DNA from: an uncultured Oceanobacter sp.
Lineage (GTDB): Bacteria; Pseudomonadota; Gammaproteobacteria; Pseudomonadales; Oceanobacteraceae
Assembly (NCBI GenBank): GCA_913061185.1
Contig: CAJXTI010000042.1
Coordinates: 1 to 33,288, forward strand
DNA: 33,288 nucleotides
Direction: 5' to 3'
The position numbers and the translations under genes were made by a program. Shown here piece by piece: positions 7,413-15,001 of this stretch. Below the pieces are notes generated by a model, which saw nothing but the letters and a program-made list of their open reading frames with translations, had not been told where the DNA came from and searched no databases. How positions within the stretch are numbered: the stretch's first letter is position 1; the number at the start of each line of letters is the position of its first letter.

Positions 7413-9476
7413 ATGGAACAAAGTGTCGAAGAATTCTTTCACACATTTCGCCAAGAACGGATGTCAGGCGCTTTGGCGAATGGCAGCTTCGAGCTTTCTG
7501 AGTTCATGGAAACAATAGCGAACGAACTCTTGGAGACAGGCTTCACCGAAGGGTTTGAGCTGTGCCACTACCGTGCCCAGAGAGGAATGCGCATAGATGG
7601 GTACTGGTTCAACGATGAAGGTGTTCTTAGTCTTTTTGTTGCTGACTTTGATTCAAGAGTTGACTTATCGTCACTGACCCGAACAGAAGTAGCCACAATA
7701 TTCAAGCGTATTACCAATTTCTTTGAAGCATGTGTGACCAAAAATCTGGTCTCTGAGCTAGAGGTCACTTCACCAGAATATGGACTTGCAAGGCAAATTA
7801 CTGATCGCTTCAAATCTATTCAACAGTTAAAACTGGTGATCTTCTCAGAAAGAGCTCTCAGTGGCCGTATAAAGGAACTGCCTGATGGTGAAATATCGGG
7901 TATACCGACCTCTTTTCAGATCTGGGATATATCACGACTTCATCGCCAGAGAAACTCTAAAAATCAAAAAGAACCCTTGGATCTGGACTTCGAGAAAATG
8001 TTTGGAAATGGTATTTCTTGTCTGCCTGCTCATCTTGGGGCAGACACCTATCGTTCCTTTCTGATCGTTATGCCGGCAGAGATTGTCGCGTCACTATATG
8101 GCAAGTATGGAGCACGGCTTCTGGAACAGAATGTCCGTACATTTTTACAAGCCCGAGGCAATGTAAACAAAGGGATCAGGTCTACAATCCTGAACGAACC
8201 TGAAATGTTTTTCGCCTATAACAACGGAATTACAGCGACTGCTCAAGACGTTGAAGTTAGAGATACCGGAAAAGGGCTTGAGATCAATCGTATCCTAGAC
8301 CTCCAGATCGTAAACGGTGGGCAAACAACAGCTTCTCTTTTCCACACTCTAAAACGGGATAGCGCCGATCTTTCCAAAATATTCGTACAAATGAAATTAT
8401 CTGTAATTGATAGTAATATTAGTGAAAAAATCGTCCCTAAGATCTCAGAATATGCCAACACCCAAAATAGGGTCAATGCAGCAGATTTCTTTTCCAATCA
8501 TCCATTTCACATCAGGATGGAGGAGTTTTCCCGTCGCCTTTGGGCTCCAGCACAGCAGGGGGTGCAAATTGAAACGCATTGGTTCTATGAGAGGGTACGT
8601 GGACAGTATTCAGATGCCCAATCCAAACTCTCTCCTGCGGAACAGACCAAATTCAAGACAGAAAATCCAAAGCCACAAATGTTCACGAAAACAGATCTTG
8701 CCAAATTTGAAAATGTCTGGGATGACCATCCTAAATGGGTAAATCTCGGAGCACAGAAGAACTTCGCTCAGTACGCTACCCGTATCGGTAAGGACTGGGA
8801 TAAAGCCCCGGATTTCTTTAACGAATTCTACTTCAAGAGAGCTGTCGCTCGCGGTATTTTGTTCCGCACAACAGAAAAAATCATCTCTGCCCAACCTTGG
8901 TACAGTGGAGGCTATAGAGCCAATATTGTCGCATACACTCTTGCTGCTTTAGGAGAGATAGCTAAACGTCAAAAGCAGTCTGTCGACTTTCTGGATATAT
9001 GGAAAAATCAAAAGACGAATCCTGCTATTGAACGCGCAATAGCTGCTGTTGCATACATAATTTTCGATGATATCAACCGCCCTCCACAAGGTATCTCCAA
9101 TATTTCAGAATGGTGCAAAAAGGATGCTTGCTGGATAAGAATAAAAGATCAGACCAATACGCTTGCATCTTCCTTATCAGATGAGTTTTTCCGTCGGCTA
9201 GTATCTGATAATGAACAACAACAAATTGAGCAGTCGGCACGAAAAATTCAAAAAATAGATAATGGAATAAATGCCCAGCAAAAGATTTTGGCAGTACCAG
9301 CAATAAGCTGGAATAATATTCACAACGAGTTGGATCGTCGTGGTCAGCTCACCCCCAAGGAAGCAGGTATCCTTCGCATAGCAGGACAAATTCCAATGAA
9401 AATACCGTCCGAAAAACAAAGCCTTGTTTTACTTGATCTGCATGCAAGAGCTACGTTATCAGACGCTATGAAGTAA
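7413..9476 (+). CDS. AIPR family (abortive infection phage resistance) protein
   Basis: This 687-residue protein carries the AIPR signature: F267-A-Y-N-N-G-I-T followed by L-Q-I-V-N301-G-G-Q304-T-T-A-S. It also has the downstream ANTQNRVNAADFFSNHPFH block, where Q-N, F and NHPFH are the family-typical positions. AIPR proteins were named for a lactococcal abortive-infection protein and often sit in methylase-linked operons; their biochemistry is unsettled. AAGGAG (7399-7404) lies eight bases before ATG 7413 but only two before ATG 7407, so 7413 (MEQSVEEF) is preferred. This is the last gene of the plus-strand operon and converges on the methyltransferase with only a 6-bp gap. No terminator fits between them, so antisense overlap of transcripts is likely. 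Confidence 0.9.
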   Translation: MEQSVEEFFHTFRQERMSGALANGSFELSEFMETIANELLETGFTEGFELCHYRAQRGMRIDGYWFNDEGVLSLFVADFDSRVDLSSLTRTEVATIFKRITNFFEACVTKNLVSELEVTSPEYGLARQITDRFKSIQQLKLVIFSERALSGRIKELPDGEISGIPTSFQIWDISRLHRQRNSKNQKEPLDLDFEKMFGNGISCLPAHLGADTYRSFLIVMPAEIVASLYGKYGARLLEQNVRTFLQARGNVNKGIRSTILNEPEMFFAYNNGITATAQDVEVRDTGKGLEINRILDLQIVNGGQTTASLFHTLKRDSADLSKIFVQMKLSVIDSNISEKIVPKISEYANTQNRVNAADFFSNHPFHIRMEEFSRRLWAPAQQGVQIETHWFYERVRGQYSDAQSKLSPAEQTKFKTENPKPQMFTKTDLAKFENVWDDHPKWVNLGAQKNFAQYATRIGKDWDKAPDFFNEFYFKRAVARGILFRTTEKIISAQPWYSGGYRANIVAYTLAALGEIAKRQKQSVDFLDIWKNQKTNPAIERAIAAVAYIIFDDINRPPQGISNISEWCKKDACWIRIKDQTNTLASSLSDEFFRRLVSDNEQQQIEQSARKIQKIDNGINAQQKILAVPAISWNNIHNELDRRGQLTPKEAGILRIAGQIPMKIPSEKQSLVLLDLHARATLSDAMK

Positions 9477-9482
9477 TCGATA

Positions 9483-11054
9483 TTACTCAAATAACCCTGA
9501 CACCACCTCTGCCAGCTGTACTGCCAAAAATGGTGGTACAGCATTTCCCACCTGAACATACTGCTGAGTTCTATTACCCTCAAAGAAGTAGTTATCTGGG
9601 AACGTTTGTATCCGTGCTGCTTCTCTGACTGTCAGGCTTCGGCACTGGGTAGCATCAGGATGTATAAAATAATGGCCGTCTTTTGAAATATGACTGGTTA
9701 TTGTCGTTGCAGGTCTACCACGCCTCTGAACCCGAAAACGATCTGCAAACTTGCCTGACTTCCAATTCACATGGGCTGGTGCCAAAATTTCAGGGTAGTC
9801 TTGCGCTTTCGGAAAAGGTTTTTCGGCACCAGACCCATTCGCCAGGGCCCAACAAGCACTAAACAAATACCGTCCAAGGTCGCTGTCCATATGCCCTCTG
9901 GCTTCGTGATTGAGTACAGATACGCAACGATTCCGAAGAAGCCAATTACGTAATTCAGCAGGTGCATTCCACAGTTCTGATTCAGAGTAAATACATGACT
10001 GCGTCGGGGCAGAACTTTTCAGGTTTTTAACAACAGCTTGAATTTGTTCAAGTAAATAATCATGGCCCATAGTCCGTAATTCGCTTGCCATGGAACGAGC
10101 CTGGTCTTCTATCGCTGTTTTCCACGCCATCCCGGAGTCTGCACTTTTTGAGAGTTTGCTTCTCAAATCTGGCAAACCGTCCAGAACCTGCTCGATCGAT
10201 ACCGGTCGCTTTGGTTCCAAGACTTCTGGTTTTCTCTTCAGATTTTTTGCTACGCCCAGTAAAATTACACGATGACGAGCCTGCGGAACGCCGTATTCTT
10301 CAGCTCGAATTATATAGTCTTGATCATCACAATACCCATATTCCAATAGATTTGAGCTATCCGGTGCTTTTACGAAAGAGTAGATATCATATTCCCGACT
10401 CTCTGACTCGGAGAACTCTCCACATGCCAGAGACGGATTACAAAGATCTCTACGAATGGTCGGAAAAATACGTTCGCCATCAATTCTTGACGACAGAATG
10501 CCCTTTACGTTTTCCATCACGAAAACATCAGGTTGAATAATAGACAATACTTTCAGATACTCCTGATACAGAAAATGACGATGATCTGACTCCGCTTCAT
10601 AACCCTGGATCCCCTTATTGCGTGCTCTTCCGACCAGAGAATAGGCTTGACATGGGGGTCCACCAATTACGATCCACGGCTCATCAGAATACTGTTCTTT
10701 TAACTCGTTAAGTCGACGGTGAATTTTTTCATTGTCTTCCCCAAGCGCAGTAGGGTTTTCAAGGGTTTCTTGGCAAGCCTCTGCCCAGGCATCAGGAAAC
10801 TGGTTAATCATCTCCTTTTTTTCAAGAGCACCTTTCACATATTCAAAATATGCAGAAGTAGCATTACTTTCTTTAAGTATTCGATAGAATGCTCTCAAGG
10901 TAAGCGTCTGGTGGGCACTGGGCTCTTTTTCAACAGACATTCGGATTTTGAATGGCGATATTTTATCAGACGATTTCTTGACAAATGCGCTAAAACCCTC
11001 ACCAAGACCACCAGGGCCTGCGAACAAATCGATAATATTGATACGGGATGTCAT
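9483..11054 (-). CDS. dcm: DNA (cytosine-5) methyltransferase
   Basis: This 523-residue C5-cytosine methylase transfers a methyl group from SAM to cytosine in DNA. All key motifs are present: motif I D9-L-F-A-G-P-G-G-L-G, motif IV G-G-P-P-C135-Q with catalytic Cys135, motif VI E181-N-V, motif VIII Q258-A-R260-H-R262, motif IX RPATTIT, and motif X G503-N-A-V-P-P. It is longer than a simple M.HhaI-type enzyme. The extra length lies between motifs II and IV (about 45-125, helical and charged) and in the region before motif IX (about 290-450). It is convergent with the AIPR gene and divergent from vsr (76-bp gap). In this context it most likely marks self-DNA for the restriction operon. The recognition sequence cannot be read from the protein. 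Confidence 0.93.
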   Translation of the reverse strand: MTSRINIIDLFAGPGGLGEGFSAFVKKSSDKISPFKIRMSVEKEPSAHQTLTLRAFYRILKESNATSAYFEYVKGALEKKEMINQFPDAWAEACQETLENPTALGEDNEKIHRRLNELKEQYSDEPWIVIGGPPCQAYSLVGRARNKGIQGYEAESDHRHFLYQEYLKVLSIIQPDVFVMENVKGILSSRIDGERIFPTIRRDLCNPSLACGEFSESESREYDIYSFVKAPDSSNLLEYGYCDDQDYIIRAEEYGVPQARHRVILLGVAKNLKRKPEVLEPKRPVSIEQVLDGLPDLRSKLSKSADSGMAWKTAIEDQARSMASELRTMGHDYLLEQIQAVVKNLKSSAPTQSCIYSESELWNAPAELRNWLLRNRCVSVLNHEARGHMDSDLGRYLFSACWALANGSGAEKPFPKAQDYPEILAPAHVNWKSGKFADRFRVQRRGRPATTITSHISKDGHYFIHPDATQCRSLTVREAARIQTFPDNYFFEGNRTQQYVQVGNAVPPFLAVQLAEVVSGLFE

Positions 11055-11130
11055 AAATAAGGGTAAGTCTTCCGTGTAAGCGCGTCAGAATACTGGTCAA
11101 ATCATCCTAATTCCAGGAGAAGCCTTTCAG
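11055..11130. promoter_or_regulatory. Divergent promoter region between methyltransferase and vsr
   Basis: This 76-bp gap separates two divergently transcribed genes and must hold at least the minus-strand promoter of the methylase and the plus-strand signals of vsr. AGGAGA (11115-11120) is the ribosome site for vsr. No clear -35/-10 pair or operator palindrome is obvious. The arrangement would allow methylase and nuclease to be controlled from one place. Confidence 0.4.
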
Positions 11131-11613
11131 ATGACCGACATCGTTGATAAAAACATCCGCTCCCGCATGATGTCGGGTATCAAAAGCAAGAACACCAAAC
11201 CGGAATTGCTGATTCGCAAAGCCTTGTTTTCACGAGGCTTCCGTTACCGCCTGCACGACAGCCGTTTACCAGGAAAACCCGATCTGGTTTTCCTGAAATA
11301 CCGGGCGGTGATATTGATCAACGGTTGTTTCTGGCATCGACATGAGTGCCATCTGTTCAAATGGCCATCATCCAGGCCGGACTTCTGGCGAAAGAAACTG
11401 GAAGGTAATTACTCCAGAGACCAACGCAACCTCCAATTACTACACAGCTCAGATTGGCGTACCCTCGTAATTTGGGAATGTGCTATCAAAGGCAAGCAAC
11501 GCCTGCTCATGGATGTTCTTGCTGACCAGATTACTCATTGGCTGACAGACTATTGCCCATCAACCGATATACCTGAACCCCGCAGCGCTATTAACGGCAC
11601 ATTCGCCGGGTAA
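11131..11613 (+). CDS. vsr: Very short patch repair endonuclease Vsr
   Basis: This 160-residue Vsr-type nuclease nicks DNA 5' of the T in T:G mismatches that arise when 5-methylcytosine deaminates. The family residues align without gaps to the numbering I recall for E. coli Vsr: D51 in LPGKPDLVF (catalytic), H69 in GCFWHRH, and zinc ligand candidates C66, H71 and C73. The N-terminus (RSRMMSGIKSKNTKPE) is the classic Vsr opening. Length is typical. ATG 11131 follows AGGAGA by ten bases. It is divergent from the C5 methylase, the usual partner, so a repair role fits. In MORC/Z1 islands a Vsr-like protein may instead serve as a cleavage subunit. The 3' end overlaps a convergent small gene by 23 bp. 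Confidence 0.95.
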   Translation: MTDIVDKNIRSRMMSGIKSKNTKPELLIRKALFSRGFRYRLHDSRLPGKPDLVFLKYRAVILINGCFWHRHECHLFKWPSSRPDFWRKKLEGNYSRDQRNLQLLHSSDWRTLVIWECAIKGKQRLLMDVLADQITHWLTDYCPSTDIPEPRSAINGTFAG

Positions 11614-11998
11614 TCGACATCACATCATGACCTGCGGTTGGTGCTGGCAAAAGCACACCTTCTGCAAAGGCATCGTCGATACAATCCCGTACTTCATCAA
11701 AAAAGTACATAATTTCTTCAATATCGAGTTCCGGCCATTCAAAAAACGAACGAGCAAGTGGTATCGGGTGAGTTGCATCCAGCAGGTACATATTCGCATC
11801 AGCATATTCATTGATATCGGAATAACTGCCAACCGTAGAATGGAAAAAGCCTGCTTTCTGATCGGCCCTGATCATGGCAACTGCCACTGCAGCCCGGTAT
11901 ACCACCAACCCCTCAAGAGTAAGAGGATCGGGTAAAGTGGCACAATGCCGGTACCCCTCAGGACATTCGCAAGCGAGGCAGGTTATTTTCTGGATCAT
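11591..11998 (-). CDS. Hypothetical protein
   Basis: I do not recognise this 135-residue protein. It is acidic overall, has a Cys-containing N-terminus (ITCLACECPEGYRHC) that might bind metal or form disulphides, an Ala-rich helix (LVVYRAAVAVAMIRADQKAG), and a WPELDIEEIMYFFDEVRDCIDDAF helix pair. No signal peptide or membrane segment is seen. I start at ATG 11998 because GGAG lies eight bases upstream. ATG 12046 is possible, but its ribosome site is almost touching the codon. The 3' end overlaps vsr by 23 bp in convergent orientation. Homologues are unknown to me. Confidence 0.6.
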   Translation of the reverse strand: MIQKITCLACECPEGYRHCATLPDPLTLEGLVVYRAAVAVAMIRADQKAGFFHSTVGSYSDINEYADANMYLLDATHPIPLARSFFEWPELDIEEIMYFFDEVRDCIDDAFAEGVLLPAPTAGHDVMSITRRMCR

Positions 11999-12146
11999 AA
12001 TAGATTCTCCACGTATTGGTAAAATCAGCTTACCAGCCTTATTCATTCCTTTCCAATAATTACTGGATATTTATACAGTAATATCTATTGCCCTTTAAAT
12101 ACCAACCCTGTGTAATGTCATTAACTTAGTTGGTAGACGAAAATTT

Positions 12147-12214
12147 GTAGGAGGCCGCTTTCATCTGATGAATGTCATCAATCGCAACGCCATCGCTGGC
12201 AAGCCCGCTCCTGC
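12147..12214. repeat. Inverted pair of Pseudomonas-like REP elements (REPIN-like)
   Basis: Two 24-base arms face each other: 12147-12170 starts GTAGGAG and ends GATG, and the complement of 12191-12214 starts GCAGGAG and ends GCGATG. They match at 15 of 24 positions by my alignment, mainly at both ends. The second arm closely resembles the Pseudomonas-type REP (GTAGGAG, then a GC-rich hairpin ending in GCGATG). The 20-base spacer completes a structure of the REPIN type. No gene overlaps it. Confidence 0.55.
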
Positions 12215-12296
12215 ATGAATAATCCGCATCAAGTTAATCGTATCGCAATCCCGTAGTGGCATATATTTTCCTCTCCATCGCATGGCAATAATCTTG

Positions 12297-12575
12297 CTAC
12301 CCCAGCACTTCCACAAACATCTCGGCGGCTTCTTCGGTCACCACATAGCCTTTGCTGTTTAGCGCGGTAAAACCGTTGTTCAGTACCGGCAAGCCATCGC
12401 TGCCTTCCAGGCAGGTCCAGACGCATTCCGGGGATTCTTGCATAATCAGCAGCACTCGTTGGTATTCCTGCCCGGTGGTCGCCATCAGGCAACCGTTGTA
12501 GTCGGCCTGTTGGTTAAAGACGTTGGTTATCGGGCGGTATTCGTCAAAAAATTCCTGGCGGGTAATGGTACTCAT
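12297..12575 (-). CDS. Hypothetical protein
   Basis: This is a 92-residue protein of unknown function. It reads as a compact soluble alpha/beta protein (MSTITRQEFFDEYRPITNVF at the start, EEAAEMFVEVLG at the end), with no signal peptide, membrane segment or motif I can name. ATG 12575 has a GGAG ribosome site four to five bases upstream, and codon use looks like the neighbouring genes. The overlapping frame at 12229-12492 is a shadow. The gene stands alone and divergent from the ABM-like gene downstream. Confidence 0.6.
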   Translation of the reverse strand: MSTITRQEFFDEYRPITNVFNQQADYNGCLMATTGQEYQRVLLIMQESPECVWTCLEGSDGLPVLNNGFTALNSKGYVVTEEAAEMFVEVLG

Positions 12576-12731
12576 ACGGCTCTCCGGTCATTTGGTTCAG
12601 TGTGCCTTGCGGCATGCGGGCTTGGCCATCAAAACCGTACTGACATTCCCTGTCAGTACCCCTGCCCCAGACTTATTTGCGTCCACTGGACATTTATTTT
12701 GCTGATTTTTACCTTTTGAAGGAGTCACCGG

Positions 12732-13070
12732 ATGGAAGTAGTCAATCCTGTTCGCCAGGCTGTAGAGCTGGTGTTGTTTTCACTGAAGCCAGATACCGAT
12801 GAAGTCGCTTTTCTGGCATTAAATGCAACCGTTCAAACCTATATCAATACCTTGCCTGGCTTTGTCTATCGAGCGTTATGTAAACAATCCGATGGTATTT
12901 GGCAGGATATCGTATTCTGGCAAGACCGAGTGGCAGCACTACATGCTCAGCAGTTGTTTATGAAAAGTGAGGCCTGTGTGACCTGGCTGGCGATGATTGA
13001 TCCAGCCAGCATTAATATGCAACACAGTGAGGTAATGTTTGCCAAGCTGGCAGAGCGGTTAGCCAGTTAG
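12732..13070 (+). CDS. Antibiotic biosynthesis monooxygenase (ABM)-like protein
   Basis: This 112-residue protein looks like a dimeric alpha-beta barrel of the ABM superfamily. It begins with a strand (VELVLFSLKPDTDE), then a helix ending in TYINTLPGFVYRALCKQ, then IWQDIVFWQDRVAALHAQQLFMKSE, which is the W-x-D...W-xx-xxAxxxA pattern common in these folds. AAGGAG eight bases before ATG 12732 supports the start. It is followed by a DUF3224 remnant and a YafY-type regulator on the same strand; such regulators often sit beside small enzymes of this kind. The catalytic role is uncertain, since many family members are not proven monooxygenases. Confidence 0.6.
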   Translation: MEVVNPVRQAVELVLFSLKPDTDEVAFLALNATVQTYINTLPGFVYRALCKQSDGIWQDIVFWQDRVAALHAQQLFMKSEACVTWLAMIDPASINMQHSEVMFAKLAERLAS

Positions 13071-13103
13071 CCTGTTAGGGTTTATCAACAGTGAGAATCA
13101 CCT

Positions 13104-13301
13104 GTGCGAGTATCAGGGAGTTTTGAGGTGTCATTGCAGCCGCTGGATTGCAGTACGGTGTCTGGTGAAGGTAAAGATAGCCATTTAACGCTGGAGGTAG
13201 TGCCCGATTCTGCCACGGGAGAGTTGTGTGGGATAACCGGGCAGATGTCTATCGAGATGATGGACAACCAACATCGCTATGAATTTGTCTATCAGTTGTA
13301 A
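13104..13301 (+). pseudogene. DUF3224 protein, internally shortened
   Basis: This 65-residue frame with a GTG start joins the first strand of a DUF3224 protein (MRVSGSFEVSLQPLD) directly to the family's C-terminal half (SHLTLEVVPDSATGELCG and MSIEMMDNQHRYEFVYQL). DUF3224 proteins are usually about 125-150 residues and form a closed beta-barrel. The middle section, including the HSG-containing core, is missing, so the reading frame is intact but the fold is probably not. GTGAG lies nine bases before the start. It is likely a decaying gene produced by an in-frame deletion, although a functional mini-protein cannot be excluded. Confidence 0.6.
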
Positions 13302-13372
13302 GGTGTATGCAGGAGTGGTATGACCCTGGTGGTCATCCGCTGCTGGCACTGGGTTTTCTGCAGGAATTGAGT

Positions 13373-14080
13373 ATGAATAAGGCCGAACGGCTGTTTTTAT
13401 TAACCAATTTGCTGCGCAGTAAACGTACGGTGATCACCGCACGTGAGTTAGCAGAACGGTTGGGAGTCAGTGAGCGCACGATTTACCGGGATATCCAGTC
13501 GCTGGAGCTATCGGGCATTCCGATCGAGGGGGAAGCCGGGGTCGGCTATCGCATTCGTCATAACTTCGAGTTGCCGCCATTGATGTTCGATGCCGAGGAA
13601 ATTCTGGCGTTGTTACTGGGCAGCCGTATGGTTCGAGCCTGGGCAGATGCCGGTCTGGCCGCTGGTGCCAGCCGGGCGTTGGCAAAAATTCAGTCGATAT
13701 TGCCGGATTCCCTCAAGCAAATCGCCGAGCAGCAAAGCCTGATTGTGCCGAATTTCAGTAGTGAGCCAGAAGCCGCTGCGCGAGCGCTGATATTACGCAA
13801 AGCCATTGAACGACAATTGCAGGTGCACATTCAGTATATTCGCGCCGATGGTGAGTTCTCTGAACGGACGTTAGAGCCGCTGGGCCAGATCTTTTGGGGT
13901 GGCAAATGGACGCTGATTGCCTGGTGTTGCTTACGTGATAGTTATCGGGAATTCCGGCTTGATCGGATTCAGCAGCTGGAGCCGCTGGAGCAACACTTCA
14001 CAACCGATGCCAGTAAAAGCTTGCCTCATTATCTTGAATTAGTGAAAGCCCAGTATCACAACAAGCAGACGCAAGGCTAA
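13373..14080 (+). CDS. YafY-type HTH/WYL transcriptional regulator
   Basis: This 235-residue DNA-binding regulator has an N-terminal DeoR-like HTH_11 domain (NKAERLFLLTNLLRSKRTVITARELAERLGVSERTIYRDIQSL, about 2-45, with the recognition helix SERTIYRDIQ). A WYL ligand-sensing domain follows at about 130-225. Its WYL motif is replaced by the variant W-T-L-I-A-W in GGKWTLIAWCCLRDSYREFRLDRI, a layout common in this subgroup, and the final FRLDRI is conserved. I start at ATG 13373 with AGGA seven bases upstream. The upstream frame from 13307 encodes nonconserved residues. It probably controls the adjacent ABM/DUF3224 genes, which lie just upstream on the same strand; the effector is unknown. Confidence 0.88.
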   Translation: MNKAERLFLLTNLLRSKRTVITARELAERLGVSERTIYRDIQSLELSGIPIEGEAGVGYRIRHNFELPPLMFDAEEILALLLGSRMVRAWADAGLAAGASRALAKIQSILPDSLKQIAEQQSLIVPNFSSEPEAAARALILRKAIERQLQVHIQYIRADGEFSERTLEPLGQIFWGGKWTLIAWCCLRDSYREFRLDRIQQLEPLEQHFTTDASKSLPHYLELVKAQYHNKQTQG

Positions 14081-14089
14081 TAGCTGGTG

Positions 14090-14202
14090 TTTTGGCCAGC
14101 ATGGCAGCTGGCACTCCCAGAGGACGGTGTCCGCCAGCGGCTGCGAAAATACGCGAGGCTGATAGCCGACGTTAAGGCCAGCGTGGCAGCTGGCACTCCC
14201 AG
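14090..14202. repeat. REP elements on the downstream side of the RAYT gene (2 copies)
   Basis: Core units lie at 14095-14120 and 14177-14202. Read on the minus strand each starts GGAG, then forms a hairpin GCCAGC-(TGCCAT or TGCCAC)-GCTGGC. The GGAG/GTAG tetranucleotide 5' of an imperfect hairpin is the known signature of RAYT-mobilised REPs. Bases 14090-14128 (39 nt) recur exactly at 14910-14948 on the other side of the transposase gene. Confidence 0.8.
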
Positions 14203-14213
14203 GCATCCGGGAA

Positions 14214-14233
14214 GGCGGGCCGCTGCGCCCGCC
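14214..14233. terminator. GC hairpin after the RAYT gene
   Basis: GGCGGGC (14214-14220) pairs with GCCCGCC (14227-14233) around a 6-base loop, 30 bases downstream of the RAYT stop codon on the minus strand. There is no clear T-run on either side, so termination ability is uncertain. Confidence 0.35.
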
Positions 14234-14263
14234 CATGGCTGAGAGCCGTTCTTCGCCACCATG

Positions 14264-14818
14264 CTATTCAAGCGGGCTGTTTACCTTCCATGGCCAATCC
14301 TCCGCATGATCCACCAATCCGGCTTTTAGCGGATTTTCCTGGATATACCGCATGGCGGCATCAAGGTGCTGTTGGCTACGGATATATCGGTCCCAGTAGT
14401 CACGCTGCCAAATGCCGGGGGGATATTGAATACCGTTTGCAGTGAGGTACTCACGAATGTGCTTGCCACTCCATGTTTTCCAGCTATGAACAATGGTTGT
14501 TAACGACACGTCGTCGATGACTTCAATCAGCACATGTACGTGGTTCGGCATGATCACGCCGCCAAGCAGTCGATAACGTTGGCCGTGAAAATATTGCCAG
14601 TTATTGAGAATAGCGGTCGCGATTGAGGGAATTTTGAGGAGGCATGAGCCATAGCCAGCATCCAGCTGCCGTTCAATATATTGGCGATAAGCAGGGGTAT
14701 TTTTCGGGGCAAGGTTGAGGGTTTTCAGTGGCAGCGAGTCAGCCAGGCGGTAAGTGATCATTTGATGGATTGGCCCATCCAGATGCGGCAGGCTCGTACG
14801 ATAGTGTGTTCGACTCAT
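14264..14818 (-). CDS. RAYT: REP-associated tyrosine transposase (Y1/IS200-like)
   Basis: This 184-residue single-stranded-DNA transposase is of the HUH Y1 family. The metal-binding HUH motif is M90-P-N-H93-V-H95-V-L-I-E, and the C-terminal M-R-Y158-I-Q-E-N-P-L-K-A-G-L block carries the likely catalytic Tyr158. DYWDRYIRS near 125-135 is also typical. ATG 14818 has AAGGAC eight bases upstream. RAYTs are single-copy domesticated transposases that recognise and spread REP hairpins, and the gene is flanked on both sides by REPs with the expected GGAG head. No IS200 companion gene (tnpB) or IS ends are seen. The frame is intact and full length, so the enzyme could still be active. Confidence 0.92.
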   Translation of the reverse strand: MSRTHYRTSLPHLDGPIHQMITYRLADSLPLKTLNLAPKNTPAYRQYIERQLDAGYGSCLLKIPSIATAILNNWQYFHGQRYRLLGGVIMPNHVHVLIEVIDDVSLTTIVHSWKTWSGKHIREYLTANGIQYPPGIWQRDYWDRYIRSQQHLDAAMRYIQENPLKAGLVDHAEDWPWKVNSPLE

Positions 14819-14909
14819 GGCATCGTCCTTGATTCATGGTACGCACAATATAGCGTTGGAAAGCATGGCAGGCCAGAGTTACAAGCGGCACTTTGATACA
14901 AACGCAACA

Positions 14910-14978
14910 TTTTGGCCAGCATGGCAGCTGGCACTCCCAGAGGACGGTTTTGGCCAGCGTGGCAGCTGGCACTCCCGG
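14910..14978. repeat. REP elements on the upstream side of the RAYT gene (2 copies)
   Basis: Core units lie at 14915-14940 and 14953-14978, 38 bp apart, in the same orientation as the two units downstream of the transposase. The second differs by GCGTGG in the loop and CTCCCGG at the end. The 39 bases from 14910 repeat 14090-14128 exactly. The pair lies between the RAYT start and the 3' end of the giant gene, and could fold into hairpins in that transcript's trailer. Confidence 0.8.
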
Positions 14979-15001
14979 ACTCATGTGTTTGTGCGGTGCG
15001 G

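Noticed and set aside
10085..10540. 151-residue plus-strand open frame
   Set aside because: It is antisense to the C5 methyltransferase, whose motifs IV to VIII lie in the same interval.
14090..14978. CRISPR-like array
   Set aside because: Repeats are hairpin REPs with unequal spacing and a transposase gene between them, and no cas genes are in the window.
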